A DNA stretch of 50,991 nucleotides, taken from positions 439 to 51,429 of the forward strand of contig CACYPV010000015.1 of the NCBI GenBank assembly GCA_902776375.1, in the 5' to 3' direction. A program made the translations under genes and the position numbers. The DNA is from an uncultured Ruminococcus sp. (GTDB lineage: Bacteria > Bacillota > Clostridia > Oscillospirales > Acutalibacteraceae). How positions within the stretch are numbered: the stretch's first letter is position 1; each line of letters starts with the position of its first letter. Positions 43,990-50,991 of the stretch are shown one piece after another. Under the pieces are notes generated by a model, which ran no database searches, was not told the DNA's origin, and saw only the letters and a program-made list of their open reading frames with translations.

Positions 43990-44058
43990 CGAAAATATGC
44001 TGTATTAGTACGAAAAATACAACGAATATCTTTCTCGAATCACAAAAAATACAACGAA
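43977..44058 (+). repeat. 17-mer triplet ACRAAAAATRCAACGAA, 32-33-bp spacing (copy B)
   Basis: Copies at 43977-43993, 44010-44026 and 44042-44058, start-to-start 33 and 32 bp, close to three helical turns; the 15-16 bp between them are not conserved. Confidence 0.85.
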
Positions 44059-44061
44059 AAA

Positions 44062-44095
44062 CAGGCTCGGCGCAACAGAAAATGCACCTAGCCTG
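44062..44095 (-). terminator. Minus-strand terminator, CTCGGTGC family, copy B
   Basis: CAGGCTCGGCGCA / TGCACCTAGCCTG with one mismatch; T5 follows on the minus strand. No intact minus-strand gene lies upstream of it. Confidence 0.7.
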
Positions 44096-44099
44096 ATTT

Positions 44100-44260
44100 A
44101 TACCCTTCTCAAATACCCACGGTCATTCAAATTTTCTTCGTCAATATGTACTAACCAAGCCCCTGCCTTTCAGCAAACCTGCCTATATTTACGCAGAAAT
44201 TCAGCCAGGGTATCAATGTTATCTGTGACGGGTCAGGATAATGGATATATATGGAAATTC
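44100..44260 (-). pseudogene. 3'-end remnant of an unidentified gene, with ~103-bp repeat copy B
   Basis: Minus-strand frame reads VTDNIDTLAEFLRKYRQVC, one TGA, then KAGAWLVHIDEENLNDRGYLRRV and a stop just before terminator B. Another TGA lies just upstream. The protein-like composition and terminator suggest a decayed C-terminus. Copy A (41065-41167) lacks the second part through a deletion between two GGCT tetramers. Family not recognised. Confidence 0.45.
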
Positions 44261-44327
44261 AAAGTAAACCAATAGAGCTGATTTATGTTGAACAATAGAA
44301 TCTATTTATCTGATATTAGGTTTATTG

Positions 44328-44411
44328 TTCTGAATATTAACAATAATATTCTGAAAATATTTTGTATTATTCCGAAAAACGCTTGTATTATTCTGAGTGA
44401 TAGGGTATAAT
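44328..44411 (+). promoter_or_regulatory. Promoter with four TTCTGA motifs at exact 21-bp steps
   Basis: TTCTGA at 44328, 44349, (TTCCGA) 44370 and 44391; a weaker ATCTGA sits at 44308. The -35 TTGTAT (44383-44388) lies between the third and fourth copies, 17-bp spacer, -10 TATAAT at 44406-44411. Two-turn phasing suggests a regulator binding one DNA face. Confidence 0.75.
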
Positions 44412-44440
44412 AATCTTAATCTAAACTAAGGAGTAATTGT

Positions 44441-46246
44441 ATGGCTGAAATGATGACAGTAAAACAAGCATCGGAGCGATGGAATATTTTTGACAGCAGA
44501 ATCACAAAGCTCTGTCGCGAAGGGAAAATTCCCGGTGCGGTTAAGGATGGTAAATCATGGTTTATCCCGGCGGATACGCCAAAGCCTGCGGACAACAGAT
44601 ATAAAAAACAGCCAAACAAGCTAAAGCAAGAAAAGCTCCCTTTGCCGGTTGGTGTTTCCGAATATCGAGTGGCGTCAACACAATACTATTATATTGATAA
44701 GACCTTGTTGATCAAGGACTTTTTGGATGAACGTCCTATGGTATCGTTGTTCACGCGTCCGAGGCGTTTTGGTAAGACTTTGAACATGGATATGCTCAAA
44801 ACGTTTTTTGAGAAGAGTGACGAGGATACTTCTGTTTATTTTCAAGATAAAGCTATATGGAATTGCGGAGAACGCTATCGGAGTTATCAGGGCAAGTATC
44901 CTGTGATTTTTGTTTCCTTTAAGGATATCAAATTTGATTCGTGGGATCTGACTTTTGAAATGCTAAAAACAGTGATCGGCACTGAATTTGAACGTCATTT
45001 TGAATTGGCAAATTCAGATAAATGCAGTGAAATGGATAAAAAGCAATATCTGAAAATTGCCGAGCGAGAGGCAGATATTGTTTCGCTCTCAGGCGCATTT
45101 GATGTTCTGTCGAGAATGCTGTATCGGCATTACGGGCAAAAAGCGATTATTATTATTGACGAATATGACATCCCAATCCAGCAGGGACATTCCAAAGGCT
45201 TTTATGATGAGGTCGTTGATTTTATGCGAAACCTATTTTCGGGTGGATTAAAAGATAATCCCGCGTTAGCTTTTGGCTTTTTAACGGGTATTCTTCGTGT
45301 GGCAAAGGAGAGTATTTTCAGCGGACTTAATAATTTAGTTGTCAATTCTATTCTTGATGAAAGCTACAGTCAGTATTTTGGTTTTACAAAATCTGATGTT
45401 GAGCAGATGGCTTTATATTACTCTGCAAAAGATAAAATGACGGAGTTATGCGAATGGTATGACGGGTATCGCTTCGGTGATACAGAGATTTTTAATCCGT
45501 GGTCGGTTATCAATTATTTTAAGAACGGGTGTAAGCCGCGCGCGTTCTGGCAGTCGACAGGAAGTAATGAAATTATTTCGGAAGTAATAGCCTGTGCGGA
45601 TGAAAGCATTTATGAACGATTGGAAAAACTGTTGCAGGGCGACAAATTTAGAGCATTAATTGATACAGGCGTCATTTATCCTCAAATAAAGATCAATCCT
45701 TCATCGATTTACAGTTTTTTGTTAGTAGCCGGTTATTTGAAGGCGGAAAATGCGGAGATTTCTTCAAGCGGTGATTTCCTGTGCGATATTTCTCTGCCTA
45801 ATAAAGAAATCAAAGCAGTATATAATAAAGAAATACTTCAAAAACTTAACGCTATTGTTCCTCAGTCTTCAGCAGTTGAAATTCAGGAAGCAATTTATAC
45901 AAATGATTCAAAACGCTTGCAGCAGCAATTAAGAAAGCTGCTTTTACAGTCTGCCATATGCGCAATATTTGACGATCTATACTACGTGACATCTAACAGG
46001 GAATCGGGAGAGGGAAGATTTGATATTCAACTGTTGCCGAAGTACAACAGCAGACCGGGTATTTTGATTGAGTTGAAATCAAAAAAAGATCTGTCGAAAG
46101 AACAGTTGGATACTTTGGCACAGGAAGCGTTGAATCAAATCAATGAAAGGCAATATGATACGGAAATGAGAACGCACGGAATAACAACGATCTTTAGGTA
46201 TGGCGCAGCGTTCAGTGGTAAGAATGTAGCTATTTGTGCGGAATAG
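44441..46246 (+). CDS. HTH - AAA-ATPase-like - PD-(D/E)XK fusion protein
   Basis: 601 residues, AAGGAG before ATG 44441. Residues 1-50 form an excisionase/MerR-like helix-turn-helix (MTVKQASERWNI ... REGKIPGAVKDGKSWFIP). From ~75 it is the AAA-ATPase-like family with a C-terminal nuclease fold (DUF1703 type): RPRRFGKT with G111-K112-T113, IIIIDEYDIPIQ, and D528 ... E544-L-K546 in GRFDIQL ... ILIELKSKKD. This family is expanded in gut anaerobes and its role is unknown. The HTH and the phased repeats at its promoter suggest autoregulation. Complete. Confidence 0.85.
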   Translation: MAEMMTVKQASERWNIFDSRITKLCREGKIPGAVKDGKSWFIPADTPKPADNRYKKQPNKLKQEKLPLPVGVSEYRVASTQYYYIDKTLLIKDFLDERPMVSLFTRPRRFGKTLNMDMLKTFFEKSDEDTSVYFQDKAIWNCGERYRSYQGKYPVIFVSFKDIKFDSWDLTFEMLKTVIGTEFERHFELANSDKCSEMDKKQYLKIAEREADIVSLSGAFDVLSRMLYRHYGQKAIIIIDEYDIPIQQGHSKGFYDEVVDFMRNLFSGGLKDNPALAFGFLTGILRVAKESIFSGLNNLVVNSILDESYSQYFGFTKSDVEQMALYYSAKDKMTELCEWYDGYRFGDTEIFNPWSVINYFKNGCKPRAFWQSTGSNEIISEVIACADESIYERLEKLLQGDKFRALIDTGVIYPQIKINPSSIYSFLLVAGYLKAENAEISSSGDFLCDISLPNKEIKAVYNKEILQKLNAIVPQSSAVEIQEAIYTNDSKRLQQQLRKLLLQSAICAIFDDLYYVTSNRESGEGRFDIQLLPKYNSRPGILIELKSKKDLSKEQLDTLAQEALNQINERQYDTEMRTHGITTIFRYGAAFSGKNVAICAE

Positions 46247-46257
46247 GAGATGAAATA

Positions 46258-47010
46258 ATGCTATCGGTAAAAACAACAGAAAAGCTGACCGGTGTGACCG
46301 TCAGCGGAACCTATTGGGATTTGAACGCGTTGTATGACGCGCTGTCCGATGTTATCGGTGAAGAAGGAAGCTATCCCGGATATGAGGCGTGCTGGCTTCG
46401 TGTATTGGGCTTATGCTATGAGATCCGTCATGCTTATCAGGGAGACCGAAACAGAGGAAGAATTGAGTACGGAGATGAAGTGTTTTCGTTTGAATATTTT
46501 TGGCCTGAGATGGTGTTTATCTATGGTGTATTGGAAGAATTTATAGAATTGTCCTCAGGGAGCCGATGCTACCTTCGTCAGGAAGGCGCTGAACGGTTAT
46601 TCTATAATCCCGAAACAAAGGACGAGCTCTTAGATCGTTTGCCGGATGATATTGCTTTTGTACGCTATTTTCGGAACTTAATCATCAACGCTTTGCAGCG
46701 CACAATAGACGAAAAGCGGTTTAAGAAGATATGCAAAGCATTGGAGGACAGATTCAGCTACACGCTTATGAAACGATATTACAATAACTTTTGTACGCAG
46801 TGGGTAGATATTCATAATGTCAAATACCTCAAACGCGAACCGGACAAGAGAAGGTCTTACCTTGCAACCCTTACAGAGAAGATCCTGTTTAATAATTCGG
46901 GTTATAATGAACTGGAAGAGGCTGTTTTTGAATTTGCCAGAGAAGACGGTGTACCGTATTATGAAATCGAATTAACCGGTATGCAGTATCCTGACAAGAT
47001 TGAGTGGTAG
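46258..47010 (+). CDS. DUF6904-like protein
   Basis: 250 residues from ATG 46258 behind AGGAGATG, 11 bases after the ATPase gene, so cotranscribed. The N-terminal half (KTTEKLTGVTVSGTYWDLNALYDAL ... LRVLGLCYEIRHAYQGDR ... FEYFWPEMVFIYGVLEEFI) matches what I recall as DUF6904, found widely in clostridia beside other accessory genes. No catalytic motif is visible. Function unknown. Confidence 0.6.
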   Translation: MLSVKTTEKLTGVTVSGTYWDLNALYDALSDVIGEEGSYPGYEACWLRVLGLCYEIRHAYQGDRNRGRIEYGDEVFSFEYFWPEMVFIYGVLEEFIELSSGSRCYLRQEGAERLFYNPETKDELLDRLPDDIAFVRYFRNLIINALQRTIDEKRFKKICKALEDRFSYTLMKRYYNNFCTQWVDIHNVKYLKREPDKRRSYLATLTEKILFNNSGYNELEEAVFEFAREDGVPYYEIELTGMQYPDKIEW

Positions 47011-47075
47011 TTGGGAGTATTTATCTATCAGGTAAAAAGACCGGAAATTGACTGCAGATATTTCGGAAGCTAAAA

Positions 47076-47108
47076 AACAGGCTCGGTGCAAAATGCGCCG
47101 AGCCTGTT
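47076..47108 (-). terminator. Minus-strand terminator, CTCGGTGC family, copy C
   Basis: AACAGGCTCGGTGCA / TGCGCCGAGCCTGTT, 15-bp stem with a 3-base loop and one G-T pair; T6 on the minus strand. Ends the hydrolase gene. Confidence 0.88.
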
Positions 47109-47139
47109 ATTGGTGTTTATGAAGTATACTGGAACGATT

Positions 47140-47736
47140 TTATTTCACTATCCAATCATCCAAAAACCGCATTTGTTCTTCGGTGTGGAACCAATGCTCG
47201 CCGTTTTCCATAACGGTCAGCTTGGCGTTGTGGTTTTCGGCAAAAGCGGCGATAGGCTCATAAGCTGTGAGGTTATCCTTGCTGCCGTAGAGAATAGCGG
47301 TCGGCGCGTTCCATTTGATAGGATGCTCGCGCACATAACAGAGATACTCCCACGACAAGTCCTCGCCGAACGAGGTGTGGATGATCCCTTTTTCTTTAAG
47401 CGCATCCTCTGTAATATTCGCCCATGTCATCATATCGGTGATCAGGCGTTCCATATCGACGATAGGGGATATGAAGTACGCTTTTTTTACCATCGAATCA
47501 ATATCCGCGTTCATACTGAAAAACGCGCCGATACTGTTGGCAATCAGGATAACGCTGTCATATTCAGATTTCAGCTCTTCGACGGCGGAGCGGATATCCG
47601 CGCCCGCTTCCCACGGCGTAAAGGTTTGGTAATCTAAGCCGATCACCTCGCACTCCGGGAACAGCGGCTTGTAATGCTCACATTCTGTCGCAGAGCCGTT
47701 TTTGCCGTGGATATATAATACTGCTGTTTGTTTCAT
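47140..47736 (-). CDS. Small alpha/beta hydrolase
   Basis: 198 residues. Oxyanion-side HGKNGSA near residue 10, nucleophile elbow I-A-N-S-I-G-A near 87, and catalytic-His region NGEHWFHTEEQ near the end. Serine hydrolase of unknown substrate; RBBP9/YdeN-like size. Followed by terminator copy C. Confidence 0.8.
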   Translation of the reverse strand: MKQTAVLYIHGKNGSATECEHYKPLFPECEVIGLDYQTFTPWEAGADIRSAVEELKSEYDSVILIANSIGAFFSMNADIDSMVKKAYFISPIVDMERLITDMMTWANITEDALKEKGIIHTSFGEDLSWEYLCYVREHPIKWNAPTAILYGSKDNLTAYEPIAAFAENHNAKLTVMENGEHWFHTEEQMRFLDDWIVK

Positions 47737-47737
47737 T

Positions 47738-47800
47738 TACTTACTTATCTCCGTGATCGTTACCGCGACGGTGTCGGCGATATTATTGTCCCTTCTATCT
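47738..47800 (-). pseudogene. Possible gene remnant
   Basis: A short minus-strand frame reads DNNIADTVAVTITEISK then stop directly before the hydrolase start. It looks like a C-terminus but has no start or ribosome site. Very tentative. Confidence 0.25.
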
Positions 47801-47854
47801 CACATAATTCAGAATTTAGCTTTATGTGATATTTTGAATGATATTGGGTTCGCT

Positions 47855-48304
47855 TTATCTTTTCTTTTTCCGGTAAAAAACGAATCCATCCTCAACCTTT
47901 ATGACACTATAGCCTAATCTTTTGTAAAAAGCATTTGTCCGCTCATTCCAACATGGGGTATCCAGATCAAACTCAGCAGCACATGGGAAATTCTTTTCTA
48001 TACATTCCATCAGATGGATTCCGTAACCTTTTCTATGATAGATGCTATCGATAAATATTCTGCCGATGTATACGCTGTTTTTTGTTTCATCCGGGAATAC
48101 AATGGCTGCTCCGACCATGTCTTTTTCTATCATTGCCAGATACAAATGCCCCTCCCGAGCCATTTGTTTATGCCATTCTATCGAATCAAATCCGGGCGGA
48201 CGGTCACCTTTTACTCCGCCGACATTTACATCTGTTTCAAAAGCTCTGATAGACATTTCCACGATTTTTTCTATCTGATTTGCTTCTGCTTTGACAATAT
48301 ACAT
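47855..48304 (-). CDS. GNAT-family N-acetyltransferase
   Basis: 149 residues. Acetyl-CoA motif A: VYIGRIFIDSIYHRKGYGIHLMECIE; motif B end FYKRLGYSVIKVEDGFVFYRK. Substrate unknown. GGAGAAG precedes the ATG. Confidence 0.9.
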   Translation of the reverse strand: MYIVKAEANQIEKIVEMSIRAFETDVNVGGVKGDRPPGFDSIEWHKQMAREGHLYLAMIEKDMVGAAIVFPDETKNSVYIGRIFIDSIYHRKGYGIHLMECIEKNFPCAAEFDLDTPCWNERTNAFYKRLGYSVIKVEDGFVFYRKKKR

Positions 48305-48323
48305 CTCACTTCTCCTAACTGTC

Positions 48324-48830
48324 TTAAGCTGTTCTTCCGGTTTGGATCAGATATCCTTCATAAACAGCCGCTGTTGTCGCAACCGCACAAATGACTGCCG
48401 CGCTGTATCTCAACTCGATCCATGTCAGCGTCAACGGAAAAACAAACAGCATGCCTCCGGTCAACTTGTTCATCACGGAATGCACCGATATAAACTCTTT
48501 TTGTCGGATATATCCTGCTGCGATATTTGCCGCCTTGATGGATGCGATGACGGCGATCCATATATAGAGCCAGACAGGAATATCCAGCACCGAGAGCAGC
48601 TTTATCAGGCAGACTGCGGCAAAAACGATATCAGCAAAGGTGTCGAGCTTTGCACCGAATTTGGTCGCGGTATTCGTTTTCCGCGCGATCAATCCGTCAA
48701 AGATATCGGATAATCCGGCGACTGCGTAAAATACAAAGAACGGCAGCGACAGCGGCATACAGAACAGCAGCGCGAGGCTGCACAGTATTCTGAAAAATGT
48801 TATCCCGTTCGCTAAAGTGATCACGTTCAT
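48324..48830 (-). CDS. CDP-alcohol phosphatidyltransferase family protein
   Basis: 168 residues, four to five membrane helices. Complete family motif D-x2-DG-x2-AR-x8-G-x3-D-x3-D in SDIFDGLIARKTNTATKFGAKLDTFAD. Joins a CDP-linked lipid to an alcohol such as glycerol phosphate or inositol; the acceptor cannot be told. Confidence 0.9.
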   Translation of the reverse strand: MNVITLANGITFFRILCSLALLFCMPLSLPFFVFYAVAGLSDIFDGLIARKTNTATKFGAKLDTFADIVFAAVCLIKLLSVLDIPVWLYIWIAVIASIKAANIAAGYIRQKEFISVHSVMNKLTGGMLFVFPLTLTWIELRYSAAVICAVATTAAVYEGYLIQTGRTA

Positions 48831-48839
48831 GTTTCTATG

Positions 48840-49526
48840 TCAGTTGACTGTTCCATTGACGATTTGCGCGTACTGCTCCTCGGGGATCATCGGCGAGGTG
48901 ATCTCTTTTAATAAATCTTCGCTGATCATACCGCTCTCGGCGTACTGCTTTCCTGCTTGCTTTACAAGCTCCAAGCGCGGCTCGGTGACGACCGCTGCCT
49001 CGGGCGCGTTGAACATCGGGCTTTCGGGAACGGTGATCATCGTGTGCTCGTTCGGAAAACACCTGATGAACTGCATAACGGCAGGCTCAAAGTTGTGCTT
49101 GCTGTTCGGGAAACCGCAGCCGCAGATCATCACATATTTAAGGTGAGAAAAATCCGCCTGACCGACGTGCTCATAGCGGTCGCCGACCTTTTGCATCGCC
49201 ATAGATGACAGCGGCAGGGTGCGGTCGAGCAGCGCCTTGAGCGGCGCGGGCATTCCGTAGCAGTAGAGCGGATAGCTCCATATCAGCAGATCGCTGTCGA
49301 GAATTTCTTCCAATATCCCGCGCATATCGTCGTGGTGGATGCACTCGCCGCCGTTACGCATACAGGCAAAGCAGCCTGAGCAGTATTCGATGTGTTTGTC
49401 GATCGCATGGATAGTTTTGATTTCGTTTTCGGCGACTTTGTTCATGCCGTCAAGGAAGGCGCGCGTGATGTGCATGGTGTCGCTTTTTTCTTTCTTGGGA
49501 CTTCCGTTCAATACTAATATTTTCAT
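48840..49526 (-). CDS. Flavodoxin-fold NAD(P)H-dependent FMN oxidoreductase
   Basis: 228 residues. FMN loop LNGSPKKEKSDT at residues 6-17 and the C-x2-C-x2-C cysteine motif CSGCFACMRNGGECIHHDDM of the NADPH-dependent FMN reductase/iron-flavoprotein-like group; PLYCYGMPAPLKALLDR binds the isoalloxazine side. Ten bases upstream of the phosphatidyltransferase start in the same direction. Confidence 0.88.
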   Translation of the reverse strand: MKILVLNGSPKKEKSDTMHITRAFLDGMNKVAENEIKTIHAIDKHIEYCSGCFACMRNGGECIHHDDMRGILEEILDSDLLIWSYPLYCYGMPAPLKALLDRTLPLSSMAMQKVGDRYEHVGQADFSHLKYVMICGCGFPNSKHNFEPAVMQFIRCFPNEHTMITVPESPMFNAPEAAVVTEPRLELVKQAGKQYAESGMISEDLLKEITSPMIPEEQYAQIVNGTVN

Positions 49527-49530
49527 ATGC

Positions 49531-49662
49531 TTACCTCTTCAAATACGCTTCAAATTCGGGCGTTTTCGACCAATACTTGACGCCCCAGTTGTCAAAGCTC
49601 CATTCTTCCATGTAGCCGTTGCACTCGTAGTCGATATAATAAAGCAAGCCGGTTTCATTTTC
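49531..49662 (-). pseudogene. C-terminal gene remnant (~43 codons)
   Basis: Minus-strand frame with in-frame TGA just upstream (49663-49665): ENETGLLYYIDYECNGYMEEWSFDNWGV then KYWSKTPEFEAYLKR and stop. Strongly protein-like and no start codon, so it is the 3' end of a lost gene. Family not recognised. Confidence 0.6.
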
Positions 49663-49672
49663 TCACCCTATA

Positions 49673-50095
49673 TTAAAGTTTATCGGCTTGATCTTTTATT
49701 TCATACGGCTTATCCCAAGAGCCGATCTCTATCAGATTGCCTTCGGGGTCTGCGATATAACAGGTACGTTGACCCCAAGGCTCGGTCGTTGGCTCCAACA
49801 CGGGTTCGGCGCCGTTTTCTACAGCCGCTTTGAAGGAAGCGTCGACCTCCTCAAAGGTGTCGACATACAGTGCCAGCTCAAAGTGACCGTTAAGACCGTT
49901 GACATAGTCATATTTTCGGTTTGTCATTTTTTCAAAGTCTTTTCTGCCGTAGAGCAGGAACAATGTTCCGTCCTTGACAAGATACACGTTTTTCGTGTCC
50001 TCAGCCTCTTTTATCTCAAAGCCGAGCACATCCCTGTAAAAACGGATCATTTTGCCCATATCGTTTACTAATAATCCAAAACCGTCTAATCGCAT
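49673..50095 (-). CDS. VOC-family (glyoxalase/bleomycin-resistance-like) protein
   Basis: 140 residues. Two beta-alpha-beta-beta-beta modules: MRLDGFGLLVNDMGKMIRFYRDVLGF at the start and YIADPEGNLIEIGSW near the end, with E in NLIEIG as a metal ligand. Substrate unknown. Sixteen bases downstream of the TetR gene, so one operon and probably under its control. Confidence 0.88.
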   Translation of the reverse strand: MRLDGFGLLVNDMGKMIRFYRDVLGFEIKEAEDTKNVYLVKDGTLFLLYGRKDFEKMTNRKYDYVNGLNGHFELALYVDTFEEVDASFKAAVENGAEPVLEPTTEPWGQRTCYIADPEGNLIEIGSWDKPYEIKDQADKL

Positions 50096-50110
50096 AGTTT
50101 ACCTCCAAAT

Positions 50111-50698
50111 TTATTCTGTCATATACACATCGCAAAAATGCCGGACGTGTTTTTCGATGCTTTCCATGCTCTCCCGCTCGCATTGCGGCTGCCTGTCTGC
50201 CTTTGCGACCCAAAGAGCGACAGGCGCGGTCACCTCGGTCGCGAGCAATTCGGGATCATCCTCTTTGAATAAGCCGTTGCGCATCATACCTTCGATGATT
50301 TTTGTGTACATTCCTTGAATCCCGCCCAGCTGATGCTTTGTGGTGATCTCGGCAAAGCGATCATTTCTGAACTGCTCGCGCACAAGGAATTTGCGCATTT
50401 TGCAGATCATCGGATCACGCATTGTAAAAGAAACTTTTTGCAGCGCCGTTTGGATAAATTCCTCTTTGCTCTCCGGCAGCTTGCCGAAATGCTTGTCCGA
50501 GCCGAAGAATTCCTCATAACGGGCTTCCGCCATGTCGATAAGCGCGTTCAAAATATCTTCTTTGCCCTTGAAATGATTGTATAGCGACGGCGCTTTGATC
50601 CCGACCTTCTCCGCGATCTCTTCCACACTCGTCCCGTCATACCCGTTCTCCGCAAATAAGGTCAGCGCTTCATCCAGTATTTTATCTCTTGTAGTCAT
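50111..50698 (-). CDS. TetR/AcrR-family repressor
   Basis: 195 residues. N-terminal [52 protein letters not shown] is textbook; the ligand domain is variable. GGAGGG before ATG. Two palindromes at its promoter indicate autorepression, and the VOC gene and possibly the reductase further on are likely targets. Confidence 0.93.
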   Translation of the reverse strand: MTTRDKILDEALTLFAENGYDGTSVEEIAEKVGIKAPSLYNHFKGKEDILNALIDMAEARYEEFFGSDKHFGKLPESKEEFIQTALQKVSFTMRDPMICKMRKFLVREQFRNDRFAEITTKHQLGGIQGMYTKIIEGMMRNGLFKEDDPELLATEVTAPVALWVAKADRQPQCERESMESIEKHVRHFCDVYMTE

Positions 50699-50719
50699 AT
50701 TGCCCTCCCAAAAAAGCAG

Positions 50720-50767
50720 ACTAATAACTATTAGTTTTATTATAACTAATGTTCATTAGTCTGTCAA
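50720..50767 (-). promoter_or_regulatory. TetR promoter with two operators
   Basis: Minus-strand TTGACA (50767-50762), 17-bp spacer, TATAAT (50744-50739). Operator 1 ACTAATG-tt-CATTAGT (50745-50760) fills the spacer; operator 2 ACTAATA-ac-TATTAGT (50720-50735) covers the start of transcription. Both are perfect 7-bp inverted repeats 25 bp apart. Confidence 0.88.
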
Positions 50768-50820
50768 GAGGTGCTTTTGGTTAATTGTAATACTAAATTA
50801 GCTGCAATCCTGTTGAAAAA

Positions 50821-50894
50821 AATATTCAGTGAAAATTCATAGTATTCATTGACAAAAGTGAATATTCAGCTATGATAAAGATATACTGAATATG
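50821..50894 (+). promoter_or_regulatory. Promoter with three ATATTCAG sites at the window edge
   Basis: TTGACA (50849-50854), 16-bp spacer, TATGAT (50871-50876). AATATTCAGT at 50821, GAATATTCAGC at 50860 in the spacer, and inverted ACTGAATATG at 50885. A gene beginning beyond or across the edge is expected. Confidence 0.6.
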
Positions 50895-50991
50895 AGGTGA
50901 CTAACTATAAAAAGTCAAGAGGAAATAAAAAAATATTTCCAACTTTTTTAGCAGACAAAAAATGGGTATAGCAAAGCTAGCCGAAGAATAA
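50895..50991 (+). other. Possible damaged gene start at window edge
   Basis: After GAGGTGA (50894-50900), one frame reads IKSQEEIKKYFQLF then stop and another reads NFFSRQKMGIAKLAEE then stop; together they resemble the beginning of an HTH protein broken by frameshifts. Cannot be resolved here. Confidence 0.25.

Noticed and set aside
43977-44058. CRISPR-like array of 17-mers with 15-16-bp spacers
   Set aside because: Repeats and spacers are too short, only three copies, no cas genes in the window.
1-50991. tRNA, rRNA, IS transposase or integrase genes
   Set aside because: None was recognised on either strand; no CCA-ended cloverleaf or DDE/tyrosine recombinase motif seen by eye.

Overview
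The window looks like a chromosome segment of a clostridial Firmicute, most probably from the Ruminococcaceae/Oscillospirales side. The basis is the gene order phoH-ybeY-dgkA-era-yqzL-recO, a dcw cluster with an SpoVT-type regulator beside ftsZ, a PASTA-domain penicillin-binding protein, an archaeal/eukaryotic-type ProS, TTG starts behind strong AGGAGG sites, and sigma-A-like promoters. SpoVT suggests a spore former or a descendant of one. Species cannot be read from the sequence.

Layout. (1) 1-4.5 kb: envelope genes (partial GT4 glycosyltransferase overlapping a PlsC-like acyltransferase, a small PH-domain protein, a GT39/PMT-like membrane glycosyltransferase, a zinc-ribbon membrane protein on the minus strand). 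(2) 4.7-20.2 kb: housekeeping genes, almost all on the plus strand: phoH, ybeY, dgkA, era, yqzL-like, recO, mutS2, rimM, trmD, ptsH, uvrC, rsmD, coaD, a coiled-coil protein, proS, metA and a hemolysin-III family protein. (3) 20.4-23.1 kb: a large secreted beta-helix/Big2 protein. (4) 23.3-36.1 kb: the division and wall cluster mraZ, rsmH, ftsL-like, pbp, mraY, ftsW/spoVE, murG, murA, divIB, ftsZ. It lacks murC/D/E/F and ftsA. SpoVT follows, convergent. (5) 36.7-47.1 kb: an AT-richer accessory island. It holds a tripartite HipB/HipS/HipT-like toxin-antitoxin set followed 24 nt later by a 701-residue protein with a nuclease-like motif and a glycine zipper; the decayed remains of a TOTE-type primase-helicase gene; a DUF4143 ATPase; an HTH/AAA-like/PD-(D/E)XK fusion; and a DUF6904-like protein. 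(6) 47.1-50.7 kb: small minus-strand metabolic genes ending in a TetR regulator with two operators.

Most interesting structure. Many intergenic gaps in the core hold short tandem arrays whose sequences differ but whose period is always 7 bp, often on both sides of a GC-rich hairpin core; two arrays supply the stop codon of the gene before them. The island has regulatory DNA that earlier gene calling would not show: three HipB-type operators, four 6-bp motifs spaced exactly 21 bp across the promoter of an HTH-ATPase, 17-mers spaced 32-33 bp, and a duplicated 3'-end module around the broken TOTE gene. The best candidate for an undescribed system is the hipB-hipS-hipT plus nuclease-like/glycine-zipper unit at 37.29-40.91 kb.

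All assignments come from reading the sequence and from remembered family features; no database search was run.
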